A stretch of DNA of 5,787 bases from CAMLOF01 sp966692625. GTDB lineage: Bacteria; Pseudomonadota; Gammaproteobacteria; Burkholderiales; Burkholderiaceae_C. The stretch spans positions 1 through 5,787 of the forward strand of contig CBKZAG010000214.1 in NCBI GenBank assembly GCA_966692625.1, given 5' to 3'. Shown here piece after piece: positions 1 through 3,784 of this stretch. The notes below the pieces were generated by a model. It was not told the DNA's origin and did no database searches. It saw nothing but the letters and a program-made list of their open reading frames with translations. The stretch's first letter is position 1, and every line of letters begins with the position of its first letter. The position numbers and the translations under genes were made by a program.

Positions 1-1415
1 CCGCCGAGCGCGGTGCCACCTTCGAACGCCGCAACCCGCTCGACGGGACCGTGGCCACGCGCGCGCCCGCCGCTTCCCCGGCAGACGCCGTGCGGGCCTG
101 CGAAGCCGCCGCCGAAGCCTTCAAGACCTGGAGCGAGACCGGCCCTGGCGAGCGCCGCGCACTGCTGCTTAAGGCGGCAGATGCACTGCAAGCCAAGACC
201 CCGGCCTTTGTTGAGGCCGTGGCCGCCGAGACTGGCGCCACCGGCATGTGGGCGGGCTTCAACGTCATGCTGGCCGCAGGCATGCTGCGCGAGGCGGCAG
301 CCCTCACCACCCAAGTGGCGGGCGAGGTGATTCCTTCTGACGTGCCGGGCAGCCTGGCCATGGGTGTGCGCCAGCCCGCCGGCGTGGTGCTGGGCATCGC
401 ACCGTGGAACGCACCGGTCATCCTGGGTGTGCGTGCCATTGCGACGCCGCTGGCCTGCGGCAACACTGTCATCCTCAAGGGCTCCGAGAACTGCCCGCGC
501 ACCCACGGGCTCATCATCGAAGCGCTGCAGGACGCGGGCTTCCCGCCTGGCGTGGTCAACTACGTCACCAACGCACCTGCCGACGCGGGGGCCGTGGTCG
601 AAGCCATGGTGGCCCACCCGGCGGTGCGCCGTGTCAACTTCACCGGATCCACCAAGGTGGGCAAGGTCATCGCGCAGACCTGCGCCAAGTACCTCAAGCC
701 CGTGGTGCTGGAACTGGGCGGCAAGGCGCCGCTCATCGTGCTTGACGACGCCGACCTGGACGATGCCGTCAACGGCGCGGCCTTTGGCTGCTTTGCCAAC
801 AGCGGGCAGATATGCATGAGCACCGAGCGCATCATCGTGGACCAGAAGGTGGCCGACGAATTCGTGAAGAGGTTCGGCGACAAGGCCAAGGCGCTGCCCC
901 TGGGCGACCCGCGCAAACCCGAACCGGTGGTGCTGGGTTCGGTCATCGGCATGAACACCGTGCACCACTGCAACGAGCTGATCGACGACGCCCTGGCCAA
1001 GGGCGCCAAGCTGGTGTGCGGCGGCAAGGCCGACAACACCCTGATGCCCGCCACCGTGCTCGACCACGTCACGCCGGCCATGCGCATTTACCACGAAGAG
1101 ACCTTTGGGCCGGTCAAGTGCATCGTGCGGGTGAAGGACACGGCCGAGGCCGTTGCCTGCGCCAACGACAACGAGTACGGCCTGAGTGCAGCCGTTTTCG
1201 GGCGCGACATCGCCCGCGCCTTCAACGTGGCGCGCAAGATCGACTCGGGCATCTGCCACGTCAACGGCCCCACCGTGCACGACGAGGCACAAATGCCCTT
1301 CGGCGGCGTCAAGGGCTCGGGCATTGGCCGCTTTGGGGGCAAGGCAGGCATTGCCGAGTTCACCGAGCTGCGCTGGATCACCGTGCAGACGACGCCGCGC
1401 CACTATCCGTTCTGA
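1..1415 (+). CDS. Aldehyde dehydrogenase, salicylaldehyde/vanillin type (5' partial)
   Basis: This NAD(P)-dependent aldehyde dehydrogenase oxidises an aldehyde to the acid in the cytoplasm. The frame is open from base 3 to the TGA at 1413-1415, giving 470 visible residues. The stretch before the GTG at 51 reads TFERRNPLDGTVATRA, which is normal N-terminal sequence of this family, so the true start lies left of the window and roughly 10-15 residues are missing. Numbering from base 3, the family residues are all present: PWN with Asn136, Lys159 in LKGSE, the FTGSTKVG nucleotide loop, general base Glu237 in LELGGKAP, nucleophile Cys271 in NSGQICMSTER (codon 813-815), and EETFGP near 365-370. Glu to Cys spacing is 34, as in human ALDH2. 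The phrases LKGSE, QICMSTERIIV and the terminal RHYPF resemble salicylaldehyde, vanillin and benzaldehyde dehydrogenases, so an aromatic aldehyde is the likely substrate. The exact substrate cannot be read from sequence. The gene converges on the small membrane protein gene. Confidence 0.93.
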   Translation, partial: AERGATFERRNPLDGTVATRAPAASPADAVRACEAAAEAFKTWSETGPGERRALLLKAADALQAKTPAFVEAVAAETGATGMWAGFNVMLAAGMLREAAALTTQVAGEVIPSDVPGSLAMGVRQPAGVVLGIAPWNAPVILGVRAIATPLACGNTVILKGSENCPRTHGLIIEALQDAGFPPGVVNYVTNAPADAGAVVEAMVAHPAVRRVNFTGSTKVGKVIAQTCAKYLKPVVLELGGKAPLIVLDDADLDDAVNGAAFGCFANSGQICMSTERIIVDQKVADEFVKRFGDKAKALPLGDPRKPEPVVLGSVIGMNTVHHCNELIDDALAKGAKLVCGGKADNTLMPATVLDHVTPAMRIYHEETFGPVKCIVRVKDTAEAVACANDNEYGLSAAVFGRDIARAFNVARKIDSGICHVNGPTVHDEAQMPFGGVKGSGIGRFGGKAGIAEFTELRWITVQTTPRHYPF

Positions 1416-1445
1416 GTCCAAGCCTGAGGGTCGTGCGCCTGGGCG

Positions 1446-1685
1446 TCACCCCCCGAGGTCGCGGCGCTTTTCCTCGTACTCCGCGCGCCCTATTTCGCCA
1501 GCGGCGTAGCGCTCTTCCAATATGTCGAGGGGCGTGCGTCGCTGGCGCCTCGGGTCCTCGGTGCTGCCGAGCATCCAGCGGATCAGCACCACGACCACCA
1601 CCAGCACGAGCACCAGGAGGAGCAGCATGAAGATGCCGCCTGTCCCCATGCCCATGGGGCCATGCCACTCTGACCAGTTCCACAT
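1446..1685 (-). CDS. Small SHOCT-domain membrane protein
   Basis: This is a 79-residue protein of unknown function. After a short N-terminus rich in Trp, Met and Gly (MWNWSEWHGPMGMGTGG), residues about 17-39 form one very hydrophobic Leu/Val run that should span the inner membrane. A basic linker (PRRQRR, 45-50) follows, suggesting a cytoplasmic C-terminus by the positive-inside rule. Residues 51-77 (TPLDILEERYAAGEI, then GRAEYEEKRRDL) match the SHOCT motif, a short helical C-terminal domain common in small bacterial membrane proteins and thought to mediate oligomerisation. I chose the ATG at 1685 because a perfect AGGAGG lies 5 bases upstream; the frame runs open further upstream to 1832, but that would overlap the end of the DAHP synthase gene and adds unlikely sequence. 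It lies 82 bases downstream of the synthase on the same strand, so it may be partly co-transcribed with it. Its stop is 30 bases from the end of the convergent dehydrogenase gene. Confidence 0.85.
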   Translation of the reverse strand: MWNWSEWHGPMGMGTGGIFMLLLLVLVLVVVVVLIRWMLGSTEDPRRQRRTPLDILEERYAAGEIGRAEYEEKRRDLGG

Positions 1686-1690
1686 ACCAG

Positions 1691-1696
1691 CCTCCT
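1691..1696 (-). promoter_or_regulatory. Ribosome binding site of the SHOCT protein gene
   Basis: The plus strand reads CCTCCT, so the minus strand carries AGGAGG, a full match to the anti-Shine-Dalgarno sequence. The spacing to the ATG at 1685 is 5 bases. This site fixes the start of the 79-residue protein and is by far the strongest ribosome binding site in the window. Confidence 0.85.
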
Positions 1697-1725
1697 GACG
1701 GGAGCCTTCCCTGTCGAAGGTTAAG

Positions 1726-1750
1726 CCGCTTGTCAGCTTTGCGCAAGCGG
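1726..1750 (-). terminator. Stem-loop between DAHP synthase and SHOCT genes (possible terminator)
   Basis: On the plus strand CCGCTTG (1726-1732) and CAAGCGG (1744-1750) form a perfect 7-bp inverted repeat around an 11-base loop. It starts 17 bases past the stop codon of the DAHP synthase gene, where a terminator would be expected. The transcript would continue with CUUAACC rather than a run of U, so it is not a classical intrinsic terminator. It may weaken read-through into the SHOCT gene or protect the 3' end of the synthase message. The structure is seen directly; the role is inferred. Confidence 0.35.
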
Positions 1751-1767
1751 TGCGAACAGGGTATCCA

Positions 1768-2862
1768 TCAACTGCGTCGCCGCTGGCGCACGGCCTCGGC
1801 CAGCTTTTCCAGCACGGGCACCGTCTGCGCAAACCCGATGCATGCGTCCGTGACCGACACGCCGTGGCGCAGCGCCTGCCCGGTCACAATGTCCTGCCGC
1901 CCCTCGTTCAGGTGGCTTTCGATCATCACCCCCATGATGCGGTGGTCGCCGCCCGCCACCTGGGCGGCCACGTCGGCAGCCACTTCGATCTGGCGCTGGT
2001 GCTGCTTGCTGCTGTTGGCGTGCGACACGTCGATCATCACCTGCTCGCGCAGGTTGGACGCGCGCAGCGCCGCGCAGGTGGCCTGCACGTCGGCCGCCGA
2101 ATAGTTGGGCTGCTTGCCGCCGCGCAAAATGACGTGGCAGTCGTCGTTGCCGCGCGTCTCGAAGATGGCCGCCTGGCCCATCTTCGTCATGCCCATGAAG
2201 GCGTGCGGGGCGTTGGCCGCCACGATGGCATCCGTGGCCACTTTCACGCCGCCGTCGGTGCCGTTCTTGAAGCCCACCGGGCAGCTCAGGCCGCTGGCCA
2301 GTTGGCGGTGGCTCTGGCTTTCGGTGGTGCGCGCGCCAATGGCGCCCCAGCTCACCAGGTCGCTGATGAACTGCGGCGACAGCAGGTCCAGGAACTCGGT
2401 GCCCACGGGCAGGCCCACGCCCAGCACGTCCAGCAGCAGCTGGCGCGCGCGCTCCAGCCCTTCGTTGATGGCGAAGCTGCCGTCCAGGTGCGGGTCGTTG
2501 ATGTAGCCCTTCCAGCCCACGGTGGTGCGCGGCTTCTCGAAGTACACGCGCATCACCACCAGCAGTTCGCTGGCCAGCGCGTCGGCCTGGAACTTGAGCA
2601 GGCGCGCGTATTCCATGGCCTGGTCGTGGTCATGGATGGAGCAGGGCCCCACCACCACCACGAGCCGGTCGTCCTGCCCATGCAGCACGCGCGAAATGGC
2701 CGCGCGGCTTTGTTCCACCAGGGCCTGGGCGGCGTCGGTCACGGGCAGCCACTCCTGCAGCAGCGCAGGGGTGATCAGCGGGCGCACCGCGCTGATGCGC
2801 AGGTCGTCGATGCGGGTGGTGTCGTGGGTGTAGGGGGCGCGGGTGGCAGGAACGTGGGTCAT
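1768..2862 (-). CDS. aroF: 3-deoxy-7-phosphoheptulonate (DAHP) synthase, class I, probably Tyr-sensitive
   Basis: This enzyme condenses phosphoenolpyruvate and erythrose 4-phosphate to DAHP, the committed step of the shikimate pathway, in the cytoplasm. The 364-residue protein aligns with E. coli AroG (350 residues, compared from memory) at a constant offset of 13 at every key residue. Metal ligands are Cys74 (VVGPCSIHD), His281 (DVSHANSSK), Glu315 (GVMIES) and Asp339 (SVTDACIG). Substrate-binding Arg105 and Lys110 lie in VMRVYFEKPRTTVGWKG, and the GARTTESQ and FKNGTDG blocks are intact. The effector region is kept too: DDLRI at 19-23, Pro163 and Ser193, whose AroG equivalents mutate to feedback resistance. 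Gly224 sits where Phe-sensitive AroG has Ser211, which points to tyrosine inhibition; the symbol aroF rests on that inference, and aroG is an equally common label for such genes. The ATG at 2862 gives the family N-terminus. It has no clear Shine-Dalgarno, and a GTG at 2952 would add 30 atypical residues. It diverges from the ODP gene. Confidence 0.96.
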   Translation of the reverse strand: MTHVPATRAPYTHDTTRIDDLRISAVRPLITPALLQEWLPVTDAAQALVEQSRAAISRVLHGQDDRLVVVVGPCSIHDHDQAMEYARLLKFQADALASELLVVMRVYFEKPRTTVGWKGYINDPHLDGSFAINEGLERARQLLLDVLGVGLPVGTEFLDLLSPQFISDLVSWGAIGARTTESQSHRQLASGLSCPVGFKNGTDGGVKVATDAIVAANAPHAFMGMTKMGQAAIFETRGNDDCHVILRGGKQPNYSAADVQATCAALRASNLREQVMIDVSHANSSKQHQRQIEVAADVAAQVAGGDHRIMGVMIESHLNEGRQDIVTGQALRHGVSVTDACIGFAQTVPVLEKLAEAVRQRRRS

Positions 2863-2900
2863 GGTCTGGCAGAGGGTGATGGCGGCCTTCAGGTAGCGTA

Positions 2901-2916
2901 TGTGCGGGAAAGCACA
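2901..2916. promoter_or_regulatory. Dyad TGTGC-N6-GCACA, possible operator
   Basis: A perfect 5-bp inverted repeat separated by GGGAAA. Its centre is about 63 bases upstream of the start point predicted from the TATACT box, a typical distance for an upstream activator. It also lies within the upstream region of the divergent DAHP synthase gene. I cannot assign it to a known regulator, and a 5-bp dyad can occur by chance. Confidence 0.25.
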
Positions 2917-2959
2917 GTTCTGCTGCACGGTCTTTGAGGTGGCATGGGTCACGTGTGGC

Positions 2960-2965
2960 TATACT
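2960..2965 (+). promoter_or_regulatory. Candidate -10 box of the ODP/c-di-GMP operon
   Basis: TATACT matches the sigma-70 -10 consensus at five of six bases and stands out in GC-rich DNA. It predicts a start near 2972 and a leader of about 49 bases before the ATG at 3021. The best -35 match, TTGAGG at 2934-2939, has a 20-base spacer, longer than the usual 16-18, and there is no extended -10 TGn. The promoter may therefore be weak or depend on an activator. Confidence 0.4.
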
Positions 2966-3020
2966 GCCCGCCGATAACCAGAACCGAAGCAGGGTTTTTG
3001 CCCCACCTCTGACCTCCCGA

Positions 3021-3782
3021 ATGCAAAACATCGAACTGTACGACACCGACGAACACCGCTTCGTCCTGCTCAACGAAAGCGAGCCCGGTGAGGAAGACGG
3101 CGTCCGCTCCAACCAATACCTGGTCCAGCACGGCGACGAGGGCGTGTTGCTCGACCCCGGTGGCTTCGGCGTGATGCCGCGCGTGCTCACCGAAATGCTG
3201 CGCTACCTGCCGCCAGACCGCATCAAGGCCATCGTGCTGTCGCACCAGGACCCGGACATCGTCGGGGGCATTGCCACCTGGCTGGAAATGACCAGCGCCC
3301 CGGTGTACATCTCCCACATCTGGACGCGTTTCGTGCCGCACTACGGCATTGAAGAAATGCACCGCTTCGAGCCCGTGCCCGACCGGGGCATGCGCCTGAC
3401 CGTGTCCCCCGGCTTCGACCTGGAACTGGTGCCCGCGCACTTCCTGCACTCCGAAGGCCAGATCAACGTGTACGACCCCGTTTCCAAGATACTGTTCAGC
3501 GGGGACATCGGCGCGGCCATGATGCCGTCCGACAACGATGAGCCCTATGTGGACGACTTCGAGGCGCACCTGCCCAACATCATCGGGTTTCACCGCCGCT
3601 ACATGTGCGGCAACCGCGCTGCGCGGGCCTGGGTGGACCGCGTCTCCAAGCTCGACATCCAAATGCTCGCGCCCCAGCACGGGCCGGTGTACCGGGGGGC
3701 TGCGGTGCCCGCCTTCCTGAACTGGTTCCGCGAACTGCAGTGCGGCATGGACCTGCTGCCTGAAATCACCCAGGGGCGTTGA
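3021..3782 (+). CDS. MBL-fold oxygen-binding diiron (ODP-type) protein, putative sensor
   Basis: This 253-residue cytoplasmic protein has the metallo-beta-lactamase fold of flavodiiron proteins but no flavodoxin or rubredoxin domain. Visible ligand motifs are His75-x-Asp77-x-Asp79 (LSHQDPDIVGG), His143 (HFLHSEGQ), Asp162 (LFSGDIGA) and His220 (PQHGPVYRG). The 18-residue gap between His143 and Asp162 equals that of flavodiiron proteins, and the other gaps are close to theirs. The usual Glu of HxExD is Asp here. Stand-alone proteins of this kind (ODP family, studied in Treponema denticola chemotaxis) bind O2 at a diiron site and act as sensors; that role is transferred here by family and context. 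Without a flavin domain it is unlikely to be an efficient O2 or NO reductase by itself. The ATG at 3021 is preceded by pyrimidine-rich sequence with no Shine-Dalgarno, and no better start lies downstream of the predicted promoter. Only 2 bases separate it from the c-di-GMP gene. Another hydrolase role of the fold is possible but less likely. Confidence 0.85.
   Translation: MQNIELYDTDEHRFVLLNESEPGEEDGVRSNQYLVQHGDEGVLLDPGGFGVMPRVLTEMLRYLPPDRIKAIVLSHQDPDIVGGIATWLEMTSAPVYISHIWTRFVPHYGIEEMHRFEPVPDRGMRLTVSPGFDLELVPAHFLHSEGQINVYDPVSKILFSGDIGAAMMPSDNDEPYVDDFEAHLPNIIGFHRRYMCGNRAARAWVDRVSKLDIQMLAPQHGPVYRGAAVPAFLNWFRELQCGMDLLPEITQGR
3772..3776 (+). promoter_or_regulatory. Weak ribosome binding site inside the end of the ODP gene
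   Basis: AGGGG lies 8 bases before the ATG at 3785, inside the last codons of the ODP gene. The ODP stop TGA (3780-3782) and the next ATG are separated by GC only. This arrangement suggests translational coupling, with ribosomes ending the ODP gene helping initiation of the c-di-GMP gene. Confidence 0.5.
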
Positions 3783-3784
3783 GC

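Larger units (their letters stand above)
2863..3020. promoter_or_regulatory. Divergent control region between DAHP synthase and ODP genes
   Basis: These 158 bases separate two outward-facing genes and must hold both promoters. A TATACT box (2960-2965) points right, and a TGTGC-N6-GCACA dyad lies at 2901-2916. On the minus strand the same TATA core reads CAGTATAGCC, which could serve as a poor -10 for the synthase, but no good -35 pairs with it. Neither gene has a recognisable Shine-Dalgarno. I see no leader peptide rich in Phe, Tyr or Trp codons and no attenuator-like terminator, so amino-acid attenuation of the synthase is not supported. Confidence 0.5.

Noticed and set aside
51..53. GTG as the start of the aldehyde dehydrogenase.
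   Set aside because: The frame is open upstream and encodes family-like N-terminal sequence (TFERRNPLDGT), so the start is outside the window.
1428..1452. Imperfect hairpin (GGG/CCC, GTG/CAC, CGC/GCG with bulges) between the convergent dehydrogenase and SHOCT genes.
   Set aside because: The stem is interrupted twice, there is no U-run and it overlaps the SHOCT stop codon; chance pairing in GC-rich DNA is enough to explain it.
1588..1620. Repetitive CACCA/CACGA bases resembling a short tandem repeat, with a similar stretch at 2648-2662.
   Set aside because: These are the reverse complements of Val and Leu codon runs in the SHOCT membrane helix and the VVVVGPC strand of the DAHP synthase.
812..1630. 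A 272-codon plus-strand frame spanning the end of the dehydrogenase and the SHOCT gene.
   Set aside because: The product is Arg-, Gly- and His-rich low-complexity sequence, out of frame with the dehydrogenase and antisense to the SHOCT protein.
1750..2937. A 395-codon open frame on the plus strand opposite the DAHP synthase gene.
   Set aside because: It is the antisense shadow of a fully recognisable enzyme. Its His- and Val-rich product matches no family I know.
2889..2945. An 18-codon minus-strand ORF (ATG at 2945) ahead of the DAHP synthase, a possible leader peptide.
   Set aside because: It has no ribosome binding site, only one Tyr codon and no Phe or Trp codons, and no attenuator hairpin follows it.
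2950..2952. GTG as an upstream start for the DAHP synthase (394 residues).
   Set aside because: The extra 30 residues do not resemble family N-termini and would use up most of the divergent control region.
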